In this document: in pieces, positions 35,117 to 41,269 of the stretch
Layout: every line of letters begins with the position of its first letter
Position numbering within the stretch: position 1 is the stretch's first letter
Source of the DNA: Acidimicrobiales bacterium
GTDB lineage: Bacteria > Actinomycetota > Acidimicrobiia > Acidimicrobiales > Iamiaceae
Direction of reading: 5' to 3'
Assembly (NCBI GenBank): GCA_020439505.1
Contig: JAGQSO010000244.1
Coordinates: 1-41,269 of the forward strand
Length of the DNA: 41,269 nt
Translations under genes and position numbers: made by a program
Notes under the pieces: model-generated
What the model was told of the DNA's origin: nothing
Databases searched by the model: none
What the model saw: only the letters and a program-made list of their open reading frames with translations

Positions 35117-36487
35117 ATGCCGCCACCCGTCACCCGATCCGGGACTTTGCCCGATCGCCTGTGGGTTCCCGCCTTGGCCGGTTTCGGCCTGGCCCTGCTG
35201 TTCGCCATCGTCTTGGTGGTGCGGGCCGGGGGTGATGTCTCCCTGTTGGTTCACGCCGCGCCACCGTGGACGGACCCGGCCACCGCCAGGCCCTCGCTGA
35301 CCGTTCAGGACGAGGAGGACGGCTTCGACGGCCAGTTCTTCTACCGCCTCGGCGTGGCCCCCTGGTCCACCGACGACGCGGTGGCCGGGGTCACCAACGA
35401 CCTACCGGCCCTGCGCAACGCCCGATGGGGCTATGGCGCCCTGGCGTGGGCGGTCAGCGGCGGCGACCCCGACCTGGTTCCCTGGTCGCTGGTGGCGCTC
35501 AACGTGGTGGCCGCCGGCGCCTTGGGTGCGGTCGGAGGCGGGCTGGCGCGCCACGTCGGTCGTCACGCCGGGTGGGGCGTGTTGTTCTTGTTGTGGCCCG
35601 GTTTCGCCTATTCGCTGTCGCTCGACACATCCGAACTGGTGGCCAGCACCATGGCTCTGGGCGGCCTGTTGGCGATACGACTCCATCGCTGGGTGGGGGC
35701 AGCCGGCCTTCTCGCCGCCGCGGTGCTCACGCGCGACACCACCTTGGTGATCCCCGCCGGCGTGCTGGCCGGGGGCCTGACGGGCGCGCTCATGGCTCGC
35801 TCCACCAACGCCTCTACGGCACGCGAGGAGGTCACGACCCCACCGGGAGCCGGCCTCGACGCAGCGATGGAGCCGATCGCCGGACCGAGGTCGGCCCTAG
35901 GCGCAGCCGGCGCGGGCGGTGTGGCCGTGGCCGTCTTCGTGGCATGGCAACTGGTGCAGCGCGCCCGGTTCGGCGAACTGCCGCTGACGTCGTCGGGAGA
36001 CAACAACCTGTCCAGCCCGTTCGGCGGGCTCGTCGAACAGTTGGCTGTGGTGGTTCCACCGTCGTCAGGCCCGGATGCATTCCGTCTGATTTCGATGATT
36101 GGCCTGATCGCCCTGATCGTGACTGCCGCCGTGGCCGCCCGTAGGTTCCGCACCGCCGTGCCCATCCGGTTTCTCCACCGGTCGGATCGGCTGGGTGAGC
36201 TGACCGCTTGGTCTATGGCCGTGGGCGTCGTGGTGTGTCTCAACGCCTACCTGTGGTCAGGGGCCACCGCATTCATGCGCGCCGGAACCGAGGCAGCCAT
36301 GTTGTCGATCCTGGTGCTGTTGGACACCATTGCTGCGTCGCCGACCCAGTCGCCCAGTCAGGCGTCGACCCAGTCGTCGACCCAGACGCGAGAACGCGGG
36401 AAGGACCGCCTGGTCGTCGCCGTTGCTCTAGGCCTGAGCGGGCTCTGGCTGCTCACAGCCATCGGCCAGATCACCAAACTCGCCTGA
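35117..36487 (+). CDS. Polytopic membrane protein
   Basis: A 456-aa integral membrane protein with at least eight hydrophobic helices, for example ALAGFGLALLFAIVLVV and AGGVAVAVFVAWQLV. An early acidic loop (DEEDGFDGQFFYRL) precedes the second helix, in the pattern of membrane glycosyltransferases of the GT-C fold (DE motif near the first loop). That assignment is tentative. The ATG at 35117 follows a GGAG box by 7 nt; a GTG at 35084 and an ATG at 35009 are alternatives. A low-complexity Ser/Thr/Gln linker near residue 420 carries short tandem DNA repeats. Confidence 0.75.
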   Translation: MPPPVTRSGTLPDRLWVPALAGFGLALLFAIVLVVRAGGDVSLLVHAAPPWTDPATARPSLTVQDEEDGFDGQFFYRLGVAPWSTDDAVAGVTNDLPALRNARWGYGALAWAVSGGDPDLVPWSLVALNVVAAGALGAVGGGLARHVGRHAGWGVLFLLWPGFAYSLSLDTSELVASTMALGGLLAIRLHRWVGAAGLLAAAVLTRDTTLVIPAGVLAGGLTGALMARSTNASTAREEVTTPPGAGLDAAMEPIAGPRSALGAAGAGGVAVAVFVAWQLVQRARFGELPLTSSGDNNLSSPFGGLVEQLAVVVPPSSGPDAFRLISMIGLIALIVTAAVAARRFRTAVPIRFLHRSDRLGELTAWSMAVGVVVCLNAYLWSGATAFMRAGTEAAMLSILVLLDTIAASPTQSPSQASTQSSTQTRERGKDRLVVAVALGLSGLWLLTAIGQITKLA

Positions 36488-36500
36488 CCTGCTCGATCGC

Positions 36501-36533
36501 CAGGTCGGCGGACCTCAGGGGAGGTCCGCGGGG
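36501..36533. repeat. 33-bp imperfect direct repeat with hairpin, copy 1
   Basis: Matches 38830-38862 at about 28 of 33 positions. The centre holds GCGGACCTC-AGGG-GAGGTCCGC, a 9-bp perfect stem placed 20 bp after the membrane protein gene's stop, so it may also act as its terminator, although no T-run follows. Confidence 0.75.
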
Positions 36534-36814
36534 TCACGACGTCGATCTCGGTGATCTCCTTGGAGAAGTCCCGGGTGTTGTTTGGTGATGAACCGCTGCG
36601 CTCCGACCGCAACGACCGCCATCCACGGGCGGGCCCACTCGGCGAAGGTGAGGTCACCGGCGCGGGGGTCGTACCAGTCACCGCGTCCGACGTTGGTCTC
36701 GCCAGCGGGCGGCCGATCCCGGCCCGGAGCGGTCCCGATCAGGTTGCCCAGGCCACCCACCGATTCGCTAGCCACGACGAACGCGCTTCGTGAATCGGAC
36801 GAGGTCGGCACCAT
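36515..36814 (-). pseudogene. Mosaic of tyrosine-recombinase-like and VapC-like fragments
   Basis: The open frame begins with GGLGNLIGTAP and GDWYDPRAGDLTFAEWA, a run typical of the N-terminal SAM-like domain of actinobacterial tyrosine recombinases. It then reads VGAQRFITK, and in the adjacent frame NTRDFSKEITEIDVV, a VapC/PIN-type C-terminus; DPADLP ends the first frame. So two partial genes seem joined near 36630, with frameshifts. It is not expected to give a working protein. The reading is by eye and uncertain. Confidence 0.35.
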
Positions 36815-37322
36815 CGAGCCGGTCGAGAAGGTCGTCGGTAGACATCGGCGGCCGCGTCTTGGATCGGGCGAGTTGATCGACGGTCACGATCACACCGTCG
36901 CCCAACTCGTCGAACACCTCTACGAGGTAGGTATCGGGGTCCACCACCCGAAGACCAAGCGCCGCGAGTTTCTTGGACGGGAATCCCGTCTTGTCCCACG
37001 TGATCAAGGCATCTGCTCTTGCGGCGATGGCGGCTGCGCTGTGGACGTGGTCGTCGAGGTCGGGCCCCGGCATCTGGTCGACAGAGTGTCGATAGAGCTG
37101 GGGATCGATCCTGGCGTCGTCGAAGAACTCGCGAATCGCGCTGGTCACGGCTGTGCCACTCTCCGGCGTTCGCTGGTGTTCCCGGACGATCACCCGCTCC
37201 CACTCATCGAGGAGCTCGTCGGTCTACAAGACGTGGTGGATGCTGTCCTCGGCCAGGGCGAGGAAGAGGTCCATCACCGAGAACGGGAACAGGACGCTGG
37301 TGTCGACGTAGACCCGCCGCAC
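36768..37322 (-). pseudogene. PIN-domain toxin gene interrupted by an in-frame TAG
   Basis: From the GTG at 37322, 3 bp after the antitoxin stop, the frame reads VYVDTSVLFPF (first PIN Asp) up to HHVL. A TAG at 37226-37224 follows, then continues in the same frame with TDELLDEWERV, DLDDHVHSAAAIAA and ALITWDKTGFP. Together this is a full 184-residue PIN toxin (VapC-like RNase), with a Trp TGG codon probably replaced by TAG at codon 33. The part after the stop could only be made from an internal GTG at 37193, and would lack the first catalytic Asp. It may also be a sequencing error. Confidence 0.7.
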
Positions 37323-37325
37323 GGG

Positions 37326-37778
37326 TCAGTACGGCAGGCTGGTGTCGGCGACTGCCTCGGCGATCCGCCGCCGACCTTCCCGCTTGCGATCACGGCGTGC
37401 CGCGTACTCCAGCACGTCGGCGAGCCGAACCCGCCGGTGACGGCTGCCGGGGAGACGCTCGGACGGGATCTCTCCCTCGTCGAGAAGTCGGGCGACAAAA
37501 GGCCGCGACAACCCGAGCAGCTCGGCGGCCTCAGCAGGAGTCAACGTGGCGTCGGAAGGGAGCACCGTCAGCCCGTGGCCGTCGGCCACCTCTCGGGCCG
37601 AAGCTCGAAGGACCTCGGCAAGTGACGACGGGAGCGCGACCTGCCGTCCGTCCGGGAACGTCAGGACGACCGCATCGAGGCCCGACTCCAGGGCTTCGGC
37701 CACTTCGCCAGCCGAATGCGCCTGATCCGTGGTGGGATCGACGTGGACCGCATGCTTCAGAACTCCCGTGCGAGCCAT
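37326..37778 (-). CDS. HTH (excisionase/MerR-like) antitoxin of the PIN module
   Basis: A 150-aa protein. The N-terminal half has VLTFPDGRQVALP, and the C-terminal part is a winged helix of the excisionase type (TPAEAAELLGLSRPFVARLL...RRVRLADVLEYAARRD). The ATG at 37778 has a perfect GGAGGTGG box upstream. Such proteins are commonly antitoxins of PIN toxins, binding their own promoter. The toxin gene starts 3 bp later but is broken, so the module is probably dormant, with the antitoxin left intact. Confidence 0.8.
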   Translation of the reverse strand: MARTGVLKHAVHVDPTTDQAHSAGEVAEALESGLDAVVLTFPDGRQVALPSSLAEVLRASAREVADGHGLTVLPSDATLTPAEAAELLGLSRPFVARLLDEGEIPSERLPGSRHRRVRLADVLEYAARRDRKREGRRRIAEAVADTSLPY

Positions 37779-38135
37779 CCGACCCACCTCCTTATCAGAA
37801 ACAACTGTAACTGGTGCTGCCAGCGTGCGGAACCTCCACCTGGGAGCCCTGGTGTCGCAGATATTCGTGCCCACTACGTGCCCTTTTCGATCGGGAATGG
37901 TGGTTACTCGACGGTCGTGGCGGTCACCAGAAAGGCTGCCTGACCTGCTCCTTTACATGGTCGACACCCACCGGCGGCTGAAGCTGGTCGACCATCCACC
38001 GATTGTCCGAAGCGCTCGAGGCGCCCAACGGGCCGAAGCGGCGGAGCCTGGCCAACGGTCATCGTCGCAATCCTCCGGCCGACGGTCGATCGAAGCAATG
38101 GTCCCCGAAGGTGAGACGAAGCCGATCCAAGATCG
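37779..38135. other. Region without recognisable genes
   Basis: I see no convincing protein in these 357 bp. Short frames exist on both strands but lack family features or Shine-Dalgarno sequences. The part just upstream of the antitoxin should hold its promoter. CCGATC-CAA-GATCGG, a perfect 6-bp inverted repeat, lies at 38122-38136. Confidence 0.55.
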
Positions 38136-38230
38136 GTGATCTTCAGAACGGCGGAACCGGAGGATCAGACCGCCCTCAGCGCGCTGGCCGTCGGCAATAC
38201 GACGTCACCGTGGTTGGCGGAGGTCGCTGA
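38136..38230 (+). pseudogene. N-terminal fragment resembling a GNAT acetyltransferase
   Basis: GTG at 38136 gives about 31 residues (IFRTAEPEDQTALSALAVG and SPWLAEVAE) that look like the start of a GNAT-type protein. The likeness then ends and an ABC-F-like frame begins. The residue count is too small for a firm call. Confidence 0.25.
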
Positions 38231-38686
38231 GACCAACACCGCGACCGGATCGACCGGGCCCGCCACGTCCTCGACGACGCTCAACATGCCCTGGTCGACG
38301 ATCCCGAGATCCGACTCGACCTACCCGACAACGTCGCCGCCGTCGCACCGAACGTCAGGGAGAACGAGACTCGGGCGAGCCTGGCGAGGCTCTTGTTCCG
38401 TGGCGCGGCCGCCGACCAGCTCGCTGGGACACTGTCTGGCGGTGAACGACTCCGGGCGACACTCGCCACGATGCTGCTCGGCGAGCCGACACCACAGCTG
38501 TTGTTGTTCGACGAACCGACCAACAACCTCGACCTCGCGACCGTGGAGCAACTCTCATCGGCATTGCGCACCTACCGGGGCGCGCTCCTCATCGTGAGCC
38601 ACCACGAAGCGTTCCTCCGCGATCTCGGACTGACACGATGGCTAGAACTGGGACCCGACGGACTCCACGAGATCGATCCGCTCTGA
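38231..38686 (+). pseudogene. Truncated ABC-F ATPase gene
   Basis: The frame open from a TGA at 38228-38230 to the stop at 38686 has no usual start. It carries a short linker (DRIDRARHVLDD, DDPEIRLDLP), a jump, then the ABC signature LSGGERLRA, Walker B LLLFDEPTNNLD and the switch His in VSHHEAFL. The whole first ABC domain and the second Walker A are missing, so it cannot bind ATP as a full ABC-F (translation/antibiotic protection) protein. The direct repeats at 36501 and 38830 bracket it with the toxin. Confidence 0.72.
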
Positions 38687-38708
38687 CAGGACGCCGACCT
38701 CGTCCTGT
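38686..38708 (+). terminator. Terminator-like hairpin after the ABC-F remnant
   Basis: ACAGGACG (38686-38693) and CGTCCTGT (38701-38708) form an 8-bp perfect stem with a 7-nt loop, starting at the stop codon of the ABC-F frame. A CCCTTT run follows a few bases later. It is an intrinsic terminator candidate. Confidence 0.5.
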
Positions 38709-39069
38709 GTTCAGCCCTTTGTGCCAGGCACCCGGGGGAACAGGCGCCCGCCGCCCTAACCGAGATCACCACCGAGTGGAACCAGTGGCCTATCGGACCA
38801 GCGGCCTCTCGCTTGACCGTTCTCGTCGTCAGGACGGTGGACCTCAGGGGAGATCCGCAGAGCAGAACCGAACCGATCCCTACCGTGCCGGTCACGGTAC
38901 CGGAGGCGGCAGAAGCCAAGAGACGACGTACCGGATCCCCAATCGGATGACCCCGGACTGCGGCGTAGATCAGAACATCAACAGAAATCCACAGTCCCGA
39001 CCCCCTGGACAATCCCCCTGCCAACGTGACCAAACGAGCCGCTGACTGAATAGTTACTTTCGCTCAGAC
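38687..39069. other. Intergenic region after the ABC-F remnant
   Basis: About 380 bp without a convincing gene. It contains the terminator-like hairpin and the second 33-bp repeat copy (38830-38862). The base composition falls toward AT from about 38940 on, before the downstream genes. Confidence 0.55.
38830..38862. repeat. 33-bp imperfect direct repeat, copy 2
   Basis: Aligned with 36501-36533 with five mismatches; one of them (GAGATCC for GAGGTCC) weakens the hairpin, so this copy looks older or less constrained. Together the two copies bracket 2.3 kb with the PIN and ABC-F remnants. Confidence 0.75.
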
Positions 39070-39468
39070 CTATTGGATCTGGCCCCCGCCTAGGAAACCG
39101 AGATCTCGAGCAAGATGCAAAACATCTTCAGCATCTGACCGCCTCGACTTGCGGACCGACAGGCCTATAACGTGACCCGATACAAGACTCAGGCGGAGGA
39201 CATAGTCAGTTCTGAGGAACCAGCGGGATCGGCCAAACTCTATTGCGCCAATCTCTGACCACTTCCATCGTCGTCGGAACGGCCAGCACCGACGGATTCC
39301 TTCCTCGTCAAAGACAAACGATACTGCCCTTGCGCCTATGAAAAATAGGGAGAGCGAAAAGACGACCATTGCGATGCCAACCATTCCTTCTGAGAGGAAC
39401 GCCGGCAATAGCGGAACTATCATCACGACTGCGCCAAATATCATTCCACCAAACTCATTCGACCTCAC
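39070..39468 (-). CDS. Small membrane protein with PH-like region
   Basis: A 132-aa protein. The GTG at 39468 has a strong GGAGGTGGG box 7 nt before it, so the longer ATG frame is not preferred. Two adjoining hydrophobic helices (MIFGAVVMIVPLLPAFL, VGIAMVVFSLSLFFIGARA) precede a beta-rich part (FVFDEEGIRRCWPFRRRWKWSEIGAIEFG) of bacterial PH-domain type. No enzyme motif. It is the last of three closely spaced minus-strand genes after the YD-repeat fragment, so an immunity-type role is one possibility. Confidence 0.6.
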   Translation of the reverse strand: MRSNEFGGMIFGAVVMIVPLLPAFLSEGMVGIAMVVFSLSLFFIGARAVSFVFDEEGIRRCWPFRRRWKWSEIGAIEFGRSRWFLRTDYVLRLSLVSGHVIGLSVRKSRRSDAEDVLHLARDLGFLGGGQIQ

Positions 39469-39493
39469 TATTGTCCCACCTCCAGAACGACAC

Positions 39494-39745
39494 CTACCCA
39501 TCTATTGGGACACCCCGTGACGACTCAAGTCCACAAGACACATGGGCCAGTCCAATCTGATTGTTCTCGCTGAAGAAGCCCACCCGGTCAAGTCGATTAT
39601 CACGAGGATCGCCAACCCATCCGACACAGCCTACGAGGTTCGCCAAAGCGAGACCGCTCATCACTAGCCTCACCCAGTGCACAGCAATTCCCCTAGGGAC
39701 CGGTACCTTGCGACTCTCCGCGAGCACGAAGTCCTGCCGACCCAT
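39494..39745 (-). CDS. Small protein with one hydrophobic segment
   Basis: An 83-aa protein. Its ATG follows the TAA of the upstream gene by one base, which suggests translational coupling. One hydrophobic stretch (VRLVMSGLALANLVGCVGWVG, centred near residue 35) is visible; the tail has no known motif. It is not recognised. Its place between two other small membrane proteins, next to the Rhs-like fragment, is the only functional hint. Confidence 0.45.
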   Translation of the reverse strand: MGRQDFVLAESRKVPVPRGIAVHWVRLVMSGLALANLVGCVGWVGDPRDNRLDRVGFFSENNQIGLAHVSCGLESSRGVPIDG

Positions 39746-39746
39746 T

Positions 39747-40016
39747 TTACATCACTAGCCGCATTACGCCGAACGGCAATGCAATCAGATGTATGAGCAC
39801 AATGCTTCCAGCGAAATTCCTCCAGCCAAACTTACGATCAGTGAGGGCCATTCCAACCAGACCAACGGCACCGACAATCATGCCGTACACAGCTACAGCA
39901 AAACGGACGTTGCGCCCGTTTGCATCGTTTACCACGTAGACAATAACCACGCCAAGGTACAGGCAGAGTAGCGCAGTGACCATTAAAAGAAGGGCTCTCA
40001 ATTTCGCAATCACCAT
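39747..40016 (-). CDS. Small integral membrane protein
   Basis: An 89-aa protein with three hydrophobic helices (LLLMVTALLCLYLGVVIVYVV; AVYGMIVGAVGLVGMAL; the FAGSIVLIHLIALPFGV region). The ATG at 40016 lies 2 bp after the stop of the YD-repeat frame. Its position at the end of a degraded polymorphic-toxin-like gene suggests an orphan immunity protein, but no family is recognised. Confidence 0.55.
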   Translation of the reverse strand: MVIAKLRALLLMVTALLCLYLGVVIVYVVNDANGRNVRFAVAVYGMIVGAVGLVGMALTDRKFGWRNFAGSIVLIHLIALPFGVMRLVM

Positions 40017-40018
40017 CG

Positions 40019-40793
40019 TTACGCCCAAGACTGGCGACGGCAGTCCCGTTCCGCGGTCCAGGTGTGTTCTTTACGCCACTCCACACCGCCGCTTGTCGTG
40101 TCGAGTTGTTCGGCGGTGCGCATTCCGGTGGTGTCGTATTCGTAACGCCACGTCCGCGTTGGTGCCTTGAAAACGCCGATCACATCGACCGCCACATCAG
40201 TTTGAGTCCATGACCTGATCGTGAACGTACCCTTGTCGGTGAGCGGGATGATCATGGTCGTCGACGCGTGTTGCGCCGGGTCGAATACCACCACCCCGCC
40301 ACCCAAGTCGGCTTCGGTGGTCCCAACACCGAAGACCCCGGTGCCGGTCGGGTCGATAGCGGTGACCGAAACCATGACCGCCATTATCTCACCCGACAAC
40401 CCCGCCTGCCCGGTGACCGCGACCTCGACTGGTGTGTTCGCCTGGAGCGTGTCACACAGGTCGTTGTCGCAGATGCCGGTGCTGGTGGTGGTGTCGACGA
40501 GGCGGGTGGGGGCTTCGAGCAGATCGAGGCCGAGGCCGGTGCCGGTGCCGGTGCCGGTGGGGATCTTCCAGTACCCCGTCACCGCCACCCTGACATCAGC
40601 TGGGCTGGTGGTGTGGAGGGTGATGGTGGCGTCAGGGTTTCAACGGAACGATGAACACCCCCGCGGCACCGACACTGCCTGTCTCCCACACCAACTCTCC
40701 CGCAGAAGCGGTCGCGTTGGGAGCAACCCTGACGTGACCACCATTGGCGTTCTGGGCAAGGATCGGCACCGTCACGGTGTTGCCGTCACCCCT
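40019..40793 (-). pseudogene. 3' fragment of a YD-repeat (Rhs-like) secreted protein with a frameshift
   Basis: On the minus strand one frame (ending at the TGA 40634-40632) reads VTVPILAQNANGGHV, APNATASAGELVWE and FIVPLKP; the next frame picks up DATITLHTTSPADVRV and VAVTGYWKIP, so one extra base splits a beta-rich domain. A second copy of that domain ends in VAVDVIGVF, and then YEYDTTGMRTA is a YD repeat. The frame stops 30 residues later (RRQSWA), with no toxin domain. A TGA in the same frame at about 40795 ends it upstream. It looks like a stranded C-terminus. Confidence 0.65.
40536..40559. repeat. Four tandem copies of GCCGGT
   Basis: A perfect 6-bp tandem repeat four times, coding for a TG-rich segment (TGTGTGTG) within the YD-repeat fragment. 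Copy-number change here would keep the frame. Confidence 0.85.
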
Positions 40794-41250
40794 TCAACCC
40801 GCCATCCCTGCACGATCCGTAGAATCCGATAACAATGTTTAATTTACCCTCGTACCAATGGATGTCCAAGACACCCTGATCACCGGGGGCTTCGTCAAAT
40901 TCGTCGACGGTAAATGTGAATCCCATCATGTCAGTGTCGTCCAGTTCATATTCCGGACGATGGACCCACCCAAACTCCATCGCATCGGCCCGAAGTTGCT
41001 CGACCGCATCTTCTGCCTCTTGCCTGTTCATGCGAATCGTGCGCCGAACTCGAGGTCCATCACCCGACTCATCACACCATTGGTCTCTCCTTTCGATCTC
41101 GGAGGAATCCGCACCTGGGACAGAAACCGTCCACATCGGATCTTGTCGAAGCGCCTCAGCACCATCCTCGAGCGACTGACCTGTGGTACAGCTAACCACA
41201 ACCACCATCGCCACAATGACGAGAGATGCTCCTGACAACAGAACCCTCAT
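40786..41250 (-). CDS. Putative secreted lipoprotein
   Basis: A 154-aa protein. The leader (MRVLLSGASLVIVAMVVVVSC) ends in VVSC, a lipobox-like site. The mature part is acidic with Cys residues at about 59 and 148, and contains DMMGFTFTVDEFDEAPG. No family is recognised. It stops within a few bases of the YD-repeat fragment and reads in the same direction, so it may be part of the same decayed toxin locus. The 5' part is complete, with 19 bp of upstream sequence in the window. Confidence 0.65.
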   Translation of the reverse strand: MRVLLSGASLVIVAMVVVVSCTTGQSLEDGAEALRQDPMWTVSVPGADSSEIERRDQWCDESGDGPRVRRTIRMNRQEAEDAVEQLRADAMEFGWVHRPEYELDDTDMMGFTFTVDEFDEAPGDQGVLDIHWYEGKLNIVIGFYGSCRDGGLKG

Positions 41251-41269
41251 TGGCCAAGAGACGATAACA

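Noticed and set aside
36340..36390. Repeated CGACCCAGTC units near the end of the membrane protein gene
   Set aside because: Short imperfect copies that merely encode a Ser/Thr/Gln linker; not a separate repeat element.
38003..38230. Short plus-strand frame between the antitoxin and the ABC-F remnant
   Set aside because: Low-complexity, basic sequence with no recognisable features.

Overview
The window is high-GC actinobacterial DNA. The evidence is the codon use, a WhiB regulator (28028-28324), a PPOX/F420-type small flavoprotein, many GTG starts, and FeoAB behind a DtxR/IdeR-like box. The mix of a methylsuccinyl-CoA dehydrogenase-like acyl-CoA dehydrogenase, a type II molybdoenzyme and many hydrolases would suit an environmental member of the Acidimicrobiia. 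That placement is inference; there is no rRNA or tRNA here to test it.

Positions 1-9.3 kb hold mostly housekeeping and catabolic genes: a partial flavin reductase, an MBL-fold hydrolase, an epoxide hydrolase/dehalogenase-type alpha/beta hydrolase, a membrane PAS-GGDEF-EAL protein, the acyl-CoA dehydrogenase, and a feoA-feoB-small protein iron-uptake operon. Two nearly identical CTGACG-N3-CGTCAG palindromes sit in front of the flavin reductase and the acyl-CoA dehydrogenase.

Positions 9.35-15.7 kb are the centre of interest: a four-gene minus-strand operon for a type II DMSO-reductase-family enzyme. It runs Tat-exported Mo alpha subunit, four-cluster Fe-S beta subunit, ethylbenzene-dehydrogenase-type haem b gamma subunit with a Tat lipoprotein-like leader, then a TorD-like chaperone. 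The beta subunit reads most like periplasmic nitrite oxidoreductase (NxrB) and its relatives. No membrane cytochrome b gene is present, so the predicted product is an exported soluble or lipid-anchored alpha-beta-gamma complex. Its substrate and electron partner are unknown. A tatA gene lies at 26.8-27.0 kb and a cupredoxin lipoprotein at 23.9-24.4 kb.

Positions 15.8-36.5 kb hold ordinary single genes and short operons: a kinase-like APH protein with an S1P-lyase/glutamate-decarboxylase-type PLP enzyme, DNA-3-methyladenine glycosylase I, a class C beta-lactamase-like hydrolase, an acyltransferase, a GH3 glycosidase coupled to the cupredoxin, a Zn-ribbon/beta-propeller membrane protein, a formimidoyltransferase-like protein, WhiB, a VWA protein with a GH1-like protein that seems to lack its catalytic residues, an SDR, a pectin-acetylesterase-like lipoprotein and a polytopic membrane protein. 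A repeat-rich 270-bp intergenic element lies at 20.3-20.6 kb.

Positions 36.5-41.27 kb are an accessory region of gene debris. It holds an integrase/VapC-like mosaic, a PIN toxin gene interrupted by a TAG codon beside an intact HTH antitoxin, a truncated ABC-F gene, and a frameshifted YD-repeat (Rhs-like) 3' end followed by three tightly spaced small genes in more AT-rich DNA. A 33-bp imperfect direct repeat brackets the toxin/ABC-F part.
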